A DNA stretch of 64,000 nt from M0108 sp044228795 (GTDB taxonomy: Bacteria > Pseudomonadota > Gammaproteobacteria > Chromatiales > Chromatiaceae), in contig JBGAUE010000011.1 in assembly GCA_044228795.1 (NCBI GenBank), positions 1 to 64,000 of the forward strand. The letters run 5' to 3'. A program made the position numbers and the translations under genes. Position 1 is the stretch's first letter. The number at the start of each line of letters is the position of its first letter. This document shows, in pieces, positions 52,580-62,903 of this stretch. The notes beneath the pieces are model-generated. The model worked only from the letters and a program-made list of their open reading frames with translations. It was not told the DNA's origin and did no database searches.

Positions 52580-53240
52580 GATCGCTTTACTCCTACTGAT
52601 GGGTTTATGGTTGCCAGCCCTGGCGCTGAGCGAGGAGCCGGCGCCCGCGCCCTCAGCCCCGGTCATCCTGGTGCTGGGCGATAGTCTCAGCGCGGGCTAT
52701 GGTCTGGACCCGCGACAAGGCTGGGTGTGGCTCCTGGAGGAGCGCCTCCGGGAGCGGGGCCTGTCCCACCGCGTCGTCAACGCCAGCATCTCCGGAGAGA
52801 CCACCGCCGGGGGCAGGACACGACTCCCCGCCCTACTGATCCAGCACCAACCTAGGCTATTGGTGATTGAACTGGGGGCCAATGACGGACTTCGCGGACT
52901 GGGGTTTGGAGTTATCCAGGATAATCTGACGGCACTCATCCGGAGTGGGCGCAAAAGTGGCGCCAAGGTCCTGCTGAGCGCCATTCGCCTGCCACCCAAT
53001 TACGGTGCGGCCTACAACGACGTCTTTCAAGCCATGTTTCAGGAGGTTGCCAAGTTAGAGGGAGTACCCCTGGTCCCGGATTTCCTGGCAGGCGTCGCCG
53101 AGGATCGCAGCCTCATGCAGGCCGACGGCCTGCATCCCACTGCCCAGGCCCAACCCCGGATCCTCGCCAACGTCTGGCCCCTGCTGGAACCCCTCCTGGT
53201 AGCGAGCCAGGGTGACACAGAACCCGACAAGGGCCAGTGA
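52578..53240 (+). CDS. tesA: Periplasmic SGNH esterase TesA (thioesterase I / lysophospholipase L1-like)
   Basis: A 220-residue SGNH hydrolase. A signal peptide (MIALLLLMGLWLPALALS) is followed by block I VLGDSLSAGYG with the nucleophilic serine, block III GANDGLRG, and the catalytic Asp-His in ADGLHPT. It hydrolyses acyl thioesters and lysophospholipids in the periplasm. The start codon overlaps the divergent ABC ATPase start, so its promoter must lie inside that gene. The frame open upstream to 52425 is antisense to the ATPase gene and is discarded. Confidence 0.93.
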   Translation: MIALLLLMGLWLPALALSEEPAPAPSAPVILVLGDSLSAGYGLDPRQGWVWLLEERLRERGLSHRVVNASISGETTAGGRTRLPALLIQHQPRLLVIELGANDGLRGLGFGVIQDNLTALIRSGRKSGAKVLLSAIRLPPNYGAAYNDVFQAMFQEVAKLEGVPLVPDFLAGVAEDRSLMQADGLHPTAQAQPRILANVWPLLEPLLVASQGDTEPDKGQ

Positions 53241-53372
53241 TTCAGAATGCGCGGCTGGCAATCGTCCGAGGAGGCCCTAGCCCGAATCATTCATAACCGA
53301 AGATTTCCGCTAGGATAGACCTGACGCTTCAGTCAGCGCTTCCCCAGATCTATTGCACCAAGGACAGCCCTG

Positions 53373-55940
53373 ATGGATAAACCTTGCACGCCCGCACCCA
53401 CCGCCTCGGCCCAGGGCACCCTGGGCACCTTCGCCGGGGTCTTCACCCCGAGCATCCTGACCATCCTGGGTATCATCCTGTTTCTGCGCCTGGGGTACGT
53501 AGTCGGCGCGGGGGGGTTGGGCCGGGCGCTGGCGATCCTGGCACTGGCGAATGGGATCTCAGTGTTGACCAGCCTGTCGCTGTCGGCGGTGGCCACTAAT
53601 CTGCGCGTCAAGCGCGGTGGTGACTACTACCTCATCTCGCGCACCCTGGGGCACGAGTTCGGCGGAGCCATCGGCCTGGTGCTGTTCCTGGCACAGTCCA
53701 TCTCCATCGGCTTTTACTGCATCGGTTTCGCCGAGGTCCTGACCGGCATGCTCCCGGCGCCAGCCGACGCCCACCCGCACCTGATCGCGGCCGGCGCGGC
53801 AGGCCTGCTTTTCATATTGGCCTGGCTGGGTGCTGATTGGGCAACGCGCTTTCAATATGTGGTCATGGGCATCCTGGTCACCGCCCTGGCCTCGTTCTTC
53901 GCCGGAGGTCTGGCACAGTGGGACGGGGCACTACTCGCCCAGAACTGGTCGGCGCCGGCCCCTGCGATCGGGTTCTGGGTGTTATTTGCCCTGTTCTTCC
54001 CGGCGGTGACCGGCTTCACCCAGGGCGTGAGCATGTCCGGAGACCTCAAAGACCCGGGACGCAGCCTGCCCCAAGGCACCCTGCTGGCGGTGAGCCTATC
54101 GATCGCGATCTATCTGCTCGCTGCGGTCGTCTTTGCCGGCACCCTGCCCCACGATGAACTGGTCAGCGACTACGCGGCCATGGATCGGGTAGCGCTGATC
54201 CCACCTCTGATCGTGGCCGGGGTCTTCGCCGCCACCTTGTCGTCGGCCATGGCCTCCTTCATGGGCGCCCCCCGCATTCTGCAATCCCTCGCCGCGGACC
54301 GCCTGTTCCGCATCTTGTTACCCTTCGCCAAGGGTGCCGGCCCCCGGCACAACCCGCGGCGGGGCGTGTTGCTAGCGGGGGCCATCGCCTTGGCCACCAT
54401 CAGCCTGGGTCAGCTCGATCTGATCGCGCCGGTCGTGTCCATGTTCTTCCTGATCTCCTACGGGCTGATCAACTACGCCACCTTCTTCGAGGCCAGCGCT
54501 GCCAGCCCGTCGTTCCGTCCGCGGTTTCGCTTCTTCCACCGCCACCTGAGTCTGTTGGGTGCCCTAGGCTGCCTGGGTGCCATGCTCGCCATTGACCTGG
54601 CGGCGGGCCTGGTCGCGGTAGCGCTGCTGTTCGCCATTTACGAATACCTGCGCCGCACCGCCCCCCAGTCCCGCTGGGCGGATGGCCGGCGCTCGTACCA
54701 TACCCAGCGGGTGCGCGCCCATCTGGTTGCAGCGGCGGGGGAGACCGAGCACCCCCGGGATTGGCGGCCTAACATGCTGCTGTTCTCCGACGACGCGCAG
54801 CGCCGTGCCCAGTTGTTGAGTTTCGCCTCCTGGCTGGAGGGGGACAGCGGCTTCGCCACTCTGGTCAAGATCCTGGTGGGTCGGGATGCCGGCATGCTCA
54901 AACGCAAGCGGGAGACCGAAGCGGCACTGGAAGAGGACATCCGTCAGGCCGAGGTGCAGGCATTTCCACTCGCACTGGTGGCGCCCGACCTCCAGGTTGG
55001 CGTCCAGACCTTGGTGCAAGGCTTCGGCATCGGGCCCTTGCGCGCGAATATCATCCTGGTCAACTGGCTCGAGCGCGTCCAGGGGGCTGCCGGAACCGAT
55101 CGAGAGCTGATGCTCGGCAGGCACCTGCGCACCGCCTTCCGCCTCGGTTGCAACCTGGTGGTGCTCGACGGCGAGGACCCGGAATGGGCGGCTCTGCGCG
55201 CGGCCTCACCCGCCACGCGGCGCATCGACGTCTGGTGGCGGGGCGATGCCAGTAGCCGCCTCATGCTGCTGCTTGCACACCTGATGACCCGCACCGGGGA
55301 CTGGGAAGGGGCCCGCATTCGCCTGCTCGGCATCTGCTGTACCGATGCATCCACCGAGACCGCCGCAAGCTTGCGCAGCACCCTGGAGGAGGTACGTATT
55401 CAGGCCGAGGCGGTACTCGTGGAGTCGGCAGACGCCCAGGCGGTCACGCACTACTCGGCCGATGCGTCATTGGTGTTCCTGCCTTTGCGCCTGCGCGGCC
55501 ACCAGCCCCTGGGACCCTTCGACGGCCCGCTGGAGGCCCTGCTCGCACCCCTGCCCGTGACCGCCCTGATGCTCGCGGCCGAGGACATGGCACTCGACGC
55601 CGAGCCGGAAGAGGGTGCGGCGGCCGAGACGGCCCAGGTCCTGGACGCCCTCAATGACGCTGAACGGCTCGCCGAGCTGACCGCTCAGGACGCCCGCAAG
55701 GCCGAGGCGGCGGCGCAGAAAGGGCGCGCCCTGCTGGAGGCCAAGACCGCAGACGCCACAGAGCCTGACACCCTGGCGCGGTTGACCGAGCAATTGCAGC
55801 ACTTGGAGACACGGGAGGAAAAGGCTCGGCGCCGCGCCGCCCGCTTCGCCGCGAAGGCCAAGGCCGCCAAGGACGAGGCTCTGGCCCAGGGTCTCCTGCC
55901 CGCCCAGCAGGAGGGCGACACTGGCGATCGTCGGCAATAA
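53373..55940 (+). CDS. Cation-chloride-cotransporter-like amino acid/cation permease (SLC12-like)
   Basis: An 855-residue protein. The first ~440 residues form about twelve membrane segments of the APC superfamily, with the CCC-like GVFTPSILTILGIILFLRLGYVVG and VFFPAVTGFTQG-type motif (here LFFPAVTGFTQGVSMSGDLK). A large cytoplasmic domain follows (~450-740, LVKILVG and NIILVNW segments), as in Na-K-Cl cotransporters. The C-terminal ~100 residues are a charged Ala/Glu/Arg/Lys-rich probable coiled coil (ARKAEAAAQKGRALLEAK). It probably carries ions or amino acids; the substrate is unproven. AAGGA precedes ATG 53373. Confidence 0.86.
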   Translation: MDKPCTPAPTASAQGTLGTFAGVFTPSILTILGIILFLRLGYVVGAGGLGRALAILALANGISVLTSLSLSAVATNLRVKRGGDYYLISRTLGHEFGGAIGLVLFLAQSISIGFYCIGFAEVLTGMLPAPADAHPHLIAAGAAGLLFILAWLGADWATRFQYVVMGILVTALASFFAGGLAQWDGALLAQNWSAPAPAIGFWVLFALFFPAVTGFTQGVSMSGDLKDPGRSLPQGTLLAVSLSIAIYLLAAVVFAGTLPHDELVSDYAAMDRVALIPPLIVAGVFAATLSSAMASFMGAPRILQSLAADRLFRILLPFAKGAGPRHNPRRGVLLAGAIALATISLGQLDLIAPVVSMFFLISYGLINYATFFEASAASPSFRPRFRFFHRHLSLLGALGCLGAMLAIDLAAGLVAVALLFAIYEYLRRTAPQSRWADGRRSYHTQRVRAHLVAAAGETEHPRDWRPNMLLFSDDAQRRAQLLSFASWLEGDSGFATLVKILVGRDAGMLKRKRETEAALEEDIRQAEVQAFPLALVAPDLQVGVQTLVQGFGIGPLRANIILVNWLERVQGAAGTDRELMLGRHLRTAFRLGCNLVVLDGEDPEWAALRAASPATRRIDVWWRGDASSRLMLLLAHLMTRTGDWEGARIRLLGICCTDASTETAASLRSTLEEVRIQAEAVLVESADAQAVTHYSADASLVFLPLRLRGHQPLGPFDGPLEALLAPLPVTALMLAAEDMALDAEPEEGAAAETAQVLDALNDAERLAELTAQDARKAEAAAQKGRALLEAKTADATEPDTLARLTEQLQHLETREEKARRRAARFAAKAKAAKDEALAQGLLPAQQEGDTGDRRQ

Positions 55941-56146
55941 GAAGATGTCGCAGCCAGCGACGTCGCAGACTTTTCGGTCGACGCGACCCTGCGCCCTCTG
56001 TTCATCCGGCTGGGCTGACCCACGGCTGCTTGCACTCCAAACAGTCGACCCCGGAGAGCCGGATCTTATGAGCCGCAGGAAGCCAGTTTTCCCTGGCTGA
56101 CCCAGGGCTTTCGAACAGACTGGCCAGGAGGCATCGCAAGACCCGA
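55941..56146. other. Intergenic region between convergent permease and pgl genes
   Basis: About 206 bases. AGCCAG (56081-56086) and CTGGCT (56093-56098) form a six-pair hairpin with a TTTTCC loop, a weak terminator candidate. Nothing else is recognised. Confidence 0.3.
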
Positions 56147-56889
56147 TTAGGCAAAAGCCGCCTGAAAAGCCGGGTTGGAGGCCTCGTCCAGCAGTACGGT
56201 GACTACCTGATCCCGACAGACACGGGCGATCGGCAATTCCTCGCCCGCACGCCAGCCTCTCAATGCCTCACGCTTACTGATACCCGTGGCCAATACCAAC
56301 AATTGCCGGGTATTCTGGAGTGCCTTGAGGCCCAGACTCACCCGATCGGGAGGCGGTTTAGGGGCATCGTGAACCGGGACCGTCCAGGCCTCGGGGTCCA
56401 GTGGACGTCCCGGGAATAAACTAGCGGTATGCCCATCCTCCCCAACCCCGAGGAGCACCAGGTCGAAGGGGACCGCCGCCGCTATGATGCGGCCATAGGA
56501 TGCCGCCGCCACCTCGGCCCCCTGCTCCGCGGCAATGAGATGAACCCTGTCAGCGGCAAAGGGCAGCTGGGACAGCAGCACCCGTTCGACCATCTGACTG
56601 TTGCGCTCGGCATGGTTCGTCGGCAGGCAACGCTCATCGCCACAGAATAATTCCCATTTATCCCAATCACTTGTCTCTTTTGCCAACCGGCGGTAAGCCG
56701 CCTCGGGCGTCCGCCCCCCCGCCAGCACCAGGCGAAACCGCCCCCGCTGCGCGATGGCCTCGGCGGCCGCCTCGACCATCAGCCGCGCGGCGGCCAGTGC
56801 CACCCGATCGGCATCCGGCAGGACTCGCCAGACTGACGTTCCGGCGCTCAAACCGGCGAGGGTCATGCTTATGCCAGGGGTTGCCACCT

Positions 56890-56893
<4 letters not shown>
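56147..56893 (-). CDS. pgl: 6-phosphogluconolactonase
   Basis: A 248-residue DevB/SOL-type lactonase that hydrolyses 6-phosphogluconolactone to 6-phosphogluconate. RFRLVLAGGRTPEAAYRRLA, WELFCGDERCLPTNHAERN and LLGVGEDGHTASLFPG are the family motifs. The ATG overlaps the zwf stop (ATGA), so the two consecutive steps are translationally coupled. It is the last gene of the yjbQ-RLP-gnd-zwf-pgl run. Confidence 0.95.
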
Positions 56894-58363
<1,470 letters not shown>

Positions 58364-58371
<8 letters not shown>

Positions 58372-59806
58372 CGACCCGGCGCTCCTCTAGATCACCCGTC
58401 CAGTCAGTATGAAAGCGCCCCTCGCCGGGGACATCGAGGTGACTGTAGGTGTGGGCCCCGAAGTAATCTCGTTGGGCCTGGAGGAGATTGGCCGGGAGGA
58501 TTGCACTACGATAGCCATCGAAGAAGGTCAGGGCGGCGGCGAAACCAGGCAGTGGGATGCCGATTTGAATACCCAGAGTCACCGCCCGGCGCCACCCGGT
58601 CTCGGCCCGACGGATGGCGGCGGCGAAGAAATCGTCGAACAGTAGGTTTTCCAAGTCCGGGACCTGGTCGAAGGCGCGTTTGATATCGCCGAGAAAGCGG
58701 CTACGGATAATGCAACCACCTCGCCAGAGCAGGGCAATGTCGCCATAGGCAAGCTTCCAGCCGAAGCGTGCGCTGGCCGCCCGCAGCAACATGAAACCCT
58801 GAGCGTAGGACACCAGTTTGGCGGCGTAGAGGGCATCATGGATGAACTCAACCCAGGGCTGAGAGAGATCCCCATCCCAGGCCTTGGCCGCGACCGGGAA
58901 GACCCGCGCCGCGCGCGCACGTTCCCCCTTCAGGGCCGAGAGCAATCGCGCATTGACCGCCTCGCCAATGAGGGTGAGGGGGATACCCTGCTCCAGAGCG
59001 TCCATGGCGGTCCACTGGCCCGTGCCCTTTTGGCCCGCGCTATCCAGGATACGATCCACCCGGGGCGTACCATCCAGATCGCGAACGGCAAGGATGGCGG
59101 CGGTGATCTCGATCAGGTAGGACTCCAGCAGGCCCTGGTTCCAATGCGCGAACACCTCGGCGACGTGATCCGCACTCAGATTCAGGCCATGGCGCAGGAG
59201 CTGATAGGCCTCGGCGATGAGTTGCATATCGCCGTATTCGATGCCGTTGTGGACCATCTTGACGTAATGCCCGGCACCGCCCTCCCCCACCCACTGGCAA
59301 CAAGGCTCGCCTTCGGCCACCGCCGCGATGGACTGGAACATCTCACGAACCACCGGCCAGGCCTCTGGATCGCCCCCGGGCATGAGGGAAGGCCCGTGGC
59401 GCGCCCCCTCCTCCCCGCCCGATACGCCCATGCCGAGAAAGCGCAAGCCGCTTGCGGATAGCCGGGCGTAACGGCGCGCCGTATCCGGGTAGTGGGAATT
59501 GCCCCCATCGATGATGACGTCACCGGGAGCCAGGAGCGGGACCAACTGTTCGATAACCGCGTCAACCCCCGGACCCGCGCGCACCATCAAGAGTACCACC
59601 CGTGGCGAGCGCAGAGCTCCAACCAAGTCCTCCAGGGAAGCGCAACCCAGGATATCGCGCCCGGCTGCCTCCCCCACCAGAAACTCCTGGGTCCGCTCCC
59701 AGGTGCGGTTGTAAACAGCCACCTTATGGCCGTGGTCGCTGAAATTAAGGACCAGATTACGGCCCATGACCGCGAGGCCGATCACGCCTAAGTGGGCCTT
59801 ACCCAT
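58364..59806 (-). CDS. gnd: 6-phosphogluconate dehydrogenase, decarboxylating
   Basis: A 480-residue enzyme that converts 6-phosphogluconate to ribulose 5-phosphate and CO2. LGVIGLAVMGRNLVLNFSDH is the NADP-binding motif, DGGNSHYPDTARR and KMVHNGIEYGDMQLIAEAYQ line the active site, and the length matches the long E. coli-type enzyme. An AGGAGGAA ribosome binding site precedes ATG 59806, 17 bases after the RuBisCO-like protein gene, and its 3' end overlaps zwf. Confidence 0.97.
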
Positions 59807-59823
59807 AGATTCCTCCTGTTGTT

Positions 59824-61149
59824 TCAGCTGGTGATGGCAACTGGGGCCGACGGCGCCTTACCGAAGGCCGCGATGGCGCTGCGTAACTCGGGATTTGCTT
59901 CCGCGTGTCGCTCGATGGGGATACCGAGCCGACACGCATCCCAGGCCTGGCAAACACTGGTAGCACCGGCTTCAGGCCCCATGGGATGCCCAAAAACACC
60001 CCGGCCTGGCACGAACCCAAAATCCACGGACCCGACCTTGCGATAGACACTAACCAGTGTGCCCGCCCAATCGCTCCCCCCGGGCATGGGCAGAGAGCGC
60101 TTGATGGGTCCCATCTCGTCCAGACAGGCGGCGATATTCTCGATGACCTCGGCCTCGGGCGTCATCATGCGGGTGCCGAAGCCGGGCATAATGATGGCAT
60201 CGCAACCCGCCAGCCGTTGCAGCTTGGTAATCACCCGTGAATGCACTCCATAGTGAGGCAGGCGACTGCAGGCGGCCGTGAATGCGAAATGCGCGATCAG
60301 AGGCACCCTGGCATGCCTTCTCAGCATGCGCACCGCGCTTAAACCCAGCGGCATGGCATTCACGAGTACGGCATTGGCGCCGTTATTTACGGCGATATCG
60401 TGCAGATCACATAAACGATCCACCTCGTCGGTGATATTAGCCAGATACATCTTGGGTCGCCCAGTGGCTTCCTCCGCCTGCCGCCGCGCCGCTCCCAGCA
60501 GTGCAGAACGCCTCTCCAGACTGCACCATGCCATGTCGGCCAGCATCTCATCGTCCTTGGCAACGTCAAGGCCGCCCACCCAGCCCCGATACCCGGCTTC
60601 GCAAAAGGCCTCCGGCGGCAGACCGAGATTCGGTTTGATCACGCCAAAGAAGATCGGCCGATCGAATACCTGCAAGCGTTCCCGAATCCCTTGGATGCCG
60701 AATTGCGGACCTTGAAACTGGGCGAGAAAGGAGTGAGGAAATTCAATATTCAGCAACTTGACAATCGGTATGCCCGGCGAGAAATAGGTGCCCTCGCCGC
60801 ACACGGCACTGAGAAGGTTAGGAATCCGAGGCCCGAAATTGTCATGAGGATGGGCAATCCGCAGCCGACAGGCGTGGATGGGTCCACTCCTTTCGCACGG
60901 AATAGGGTAGCTGAGTCGCGGCAGTACGGCCTCGACTCTAAAATCGACGACCTTGGCAGCGAATCGCGGCCGCAAGTCTTCGCAATGGCCCACCCGTTGC
61001 CATTGAGCCGTGGACTGCTCGCTACAAAAATGAGCGGCCGCGGCACGCGGATCCCCGATACACTCAATGTAATACTCCAGCCAAAGATAACGTTCCGAAT
61101 CCAGATCATGTGGATTCGCAAAGAATCCTGCAACATCGGAGGCGTTCAA
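59824..61149 (-). CDS. RuBisCO-like protein, form IV-Photo
   Basis: A 441-residue RuBisCO large-subunit homologue closely resembling the Chlorobium tepidum RLP, from MNASDVAGFF through AHFCSEQSTAQW and NLLSAVCGEGTYFSPG to VPGRGVFGHPMGPEAGA. The carbamylation and metal residues are kept in GGLDVAKDDE (Lys198, Asp200, Glu201). Of the catalytic lysines, IKPNLGL keeps Lys172 but has Asn174 in place of the second lysine. The loop-6 lysine is absent (IIMPGFGTRMMT). It should therefore not fix CO2. The Chlorobium protein affects thiosulfate/sulfur oxidation, but its reaction is unknown. It starts three bases after yjbQ and precedes gnd-zwf-pgl. Confidence 0.95.
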   Translation of the reverse strand: MNASDVAGFFANPHDLDSERYLWLEYYIECIGDPRAAAAHFCSEQSTAQWQRVGHCEDLRPRFAAKVVDFRVEAVLPRLSYPIPCERSGPIHACRLRIAHPHDNFGPRIPNLLSAVCGEGTYFSPGIPIVKLLNIEFPHSFLAQFQGPQFGIQGIRERLQVFDRPIFFGVIKPNLGLPPEAFCEAGYRGWVGGLDVAKDDEMLADMAWCSLERRSALLGAARRQAEEATGRPKMYLANITDEVDRLCDLHDIAVNNGANAVLVNAMPLGLSAVRMLRRHARVPLIAHFAFTAACSRLPHYGVHSRVITKLQRLAGCDAIIMPGFGTRMMTPEAEVIENIAACLDEMGPIKRSLPMPGGSDWAGTLVSVYRKVGSVDFGFVPGRGVFGHPMGPEAGATSVCQAWDACRLGIPIERHAEANPELRSAIAAFGKAPSAPVAITS

Positions 61150-61152
61150 TCT

Positions 61153-61581
61153 TTAACCCAGCCCAAAAATATGGACGTGAACGGTTCGCATTTCCCTGGG
61201 GCCATCGAGTTCGATAAAGAGAATCGACTGCCAGTCCCCCAACAAAAGCCCGCCACTAACCACCGGGATACTAACGGAGGGACTCAAAAATAGGCCAGCC
61301 AAATGGGCATGCGCATTCTGCCTGCCATCGACAGGATTCACATCATGCCTATAGCCGGCCCCACGCGGGGCAACCCGAGCCAGGTAATCGACCATGTCCT
61401 GTTGCAGGCCAGACTCACATTCATTGAGGCTCACAAAGGCCGTGGTATGACTGGAAATTAAGGTAAGGAGACCGTTTCTAACCTTACTTAGGACGAGCAA
61501 GTCTTTCACCTGGCTAGTAATGTCGATGACTTGGATAGGCTCGTTGGTCGCTAACCGAACCTCTTTGAGAACAGATTTCAT
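61153..61581 (-). CDS. YjbQ / UPF0047 family protein
   Basis: A 142-residue protein of the YjbQ family (secondary thiamine-phosphate synthase activity reported for some members; physiological role unclear). LISSHTTAFVSLNECESGLQ, NAHAHLAGLFLSPSVSIPV and LLLGDWQSILFIELDGPR are the conserved blocks, with the metal/active-site histidines. ATG 61581 fits the family N-terminus; a GTG at 61590 with AAGGA just upstream is an alternative. The stop lies three bases before the RuBisCO-like protein ATG, implying cotranscription as the first gene of the operon. Confidence 0.88.
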   Translation of the reverse strand: MKSVLKEVRLATNEPIQVIDITSQVKDLLVLSKVRNGLLTLISSHTTAFVSLNECESGLQQDMVDYLARVAPRGAGYRHDVNPVDGRQNAHAHLAGLFLSPSVSIPVVSGGLLLGDWQSILFIELDGPREMRTVHVHIFGLG

Positions 61582-61616
61582 TGAGAACACGAATCCTTAT
61601 TCTTGGACGGTCCGGG

Positions 61617-61841
61617 TCAAAAGGATCGACCCGAATCCGCCACGCTTACCGAGGGGACTACTGCTCCTTGGATAGAAAGGGCAGCCACCATCTGCAGGAG
61701 GTATCTGATCATCCAGCCGATGGCTGGGCTGGAGGCCGGATGTGCAAGCCAGGCCTCCGGCTCCCGGCCTTGCTCTTTCAGCCATTCCTTGGGGAGGTAG
61801 AGAGTAGTGATGGCCATTGCGTGCATCTTCGCCAGGGACAC
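61617..61841 (-). pseudogene. Short fragment, possibly phytoene/squalene synthase-like
   Basis: The frame contains ITTLYLPKEWLKEQGREPEA and SPAIGWMIRYLLQMV. The YLP--WL---G pattern followed by a helix recalls the segment after the second Asp-rich motif of phytoene/squalene synthases, but the catalytic regions are missing. At ~70 codons it is at best a remnant. The rest of this 292-base gap holds nothing clear. The similarity is from memory and weak. Confidence 0.25.
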
Positions 61842-61883
61842 CCAGGGTGGCAGGGTGCCCAGACCCAGGCATGGAGCACCTGA

Positions 61884-62504
61884 TTAGCGCCAATGTTCCG
61901 GGTACTGGCGTTGACTGGCAAGGTTGTTTATCAGGAGTGCAACCAGGAGCAGAACCAAGACCCCGACTCCGACGGGCAAGAAAATATAGAAAAAGCCCAG
62001 GGCATGGATGTGATCGGAACCGGCGACGGCGATAAGGGCCGTGGCGCCGCCAGGGGGGTGGAGGGTGCGCGTCAGGTGCATGAGGGCGATAGCAGTGGCC
62101 ACGGCGAGGGGCGCGGCCAGCCAAGGCAGAAAGCCAATGGTCTGGAAAAAAATGACACCGATAGTGGCGGAGATAAGGTGACCGCCGACCAGGTTACGGG
62201 GCTGGGACAGGGGCGCCCGGGGGGCTCCATAGACAAGGACGGCCGAGGCGCCGAAGGAGCCGAACAGGAGCAGATTATCGCCACTAGGCAGGAATACCTG
62301 ATTCAAGAGGGACAGAGTGCCGATGCCGCAGCAGGCACCCAGCCATGACCAGAGGATCTCCCTCAGGGGTACCGGCGGCGGCCCTTCCGCGGTCCGGCCC
62401 CGCATCTTACCCAGGTAGCGGCCGAGGGCCTCCCTGATCCCCCCAGACTCGGAGTCCGCGGCCCGTCTAGCCATTCCCCGCACCTTAAGAAACCTCTCGA
62501 TCAT
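61884..62504 (-). CDS. HPP family membrane protein
   Basis: A 206-residue integral membrane protein with four to five hydrophobic segments and the defining TLHPPGGATALIAV motif. FGSFGASAVLVYGAPRAPLSQPRNLVGGH matches the family. Cyanobacterial/chloroplast relatives transport nitrite, but most bacterial members are uncharacterised. ATG 62504 gives a basic, charged N-terminus. It ends about 300 bases upstream of the yjbQ operon on the same strand. Confidence 0.9.
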   Translation of the reverse strand: MIERFLKVRGMARRAADSESGGIREALGRYLGKMRGRTAEGPPPVPLREILWSWLGACCGIGTLSLLNQVFLPSGDNLLLFGSFGASAVLVYGAPRAPLSQPRNLVGGHLISATIGVIFFQTIGFLPWLAAPLAVATAIALMHLTRTLHPPGGATALIAVAGSDHIHALGFFYIFLPVGVGVLVLLLVALLINNLASQRQYPEHWR

Positions 62505-62903
62505 TTCGCCCCCTGTTCGACGCCGGGCTTTGCCTGGACGTAACTACTGACTCACTACCCACCTCTTACCTTACCCTACCCCGGCCGTAGCAGCCAACCC
62601 ACAGCGAGGCGTGCCTGTCAGCATAGCGCTTTGCAGCTTGGGTGTTGATCCAAGATGCAGACTTGGATCACACCTTGGGCGACTAAGAAGTAAGTTCCAG
62701 TTTCTCGTCGGCGGATTCTGACCAGTTTCAGGTCGGTCATGGCAGGGTAACGGCTGAACCTACAAGAGATCGGTAGTGCTAGCCCGGGGATTGTGGAGCA
62801 GGAGACTGGCCTCAAGGCCCTATCGATAGCGCGCGGTCAGAGCGAAACCGGGGTGCAATATTTATGTTGAAATAATTATTACATATCTGTAATCTTTATT
62901 GCA
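62505..62903. other. Divergent intergenic region between the HPP gene and chrB
   Basis: A 399-base gap. No gene is supported; a 65-codon minus-strand frame (62618-62815) has no recognisable similarity. The right end turns AT-rich and holds the chrB promoter and a palindrome. The HPP promoter is presumably near 62510-62600, but no clear boxes are visible. Confidence 0.4.
62867..62895 (+). promoter_or_regulatory. chrB promoter with overlapping operator-like palindrome
   Basis: TTGAAA (62867-62872) and TAATCT (62890-62895) are 17 bases apart. A perfect inverted repeat ATTACA-TATC-TGTAAT (62878-62893) covers most of the spacer and enters the -10. A repressor bound here would block polymerase. 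ChrB proteins are known to regulate chr operons in response to chromate, so autoregulation is likely. The GTG start lies only eight bases after the -10. Confidence 0.6.

Noticed and set aside
62618..62815. Minus-strand 65-codon frame between the HPP gene and chrB
   Set aside because: No recognisable motif or translation signal.
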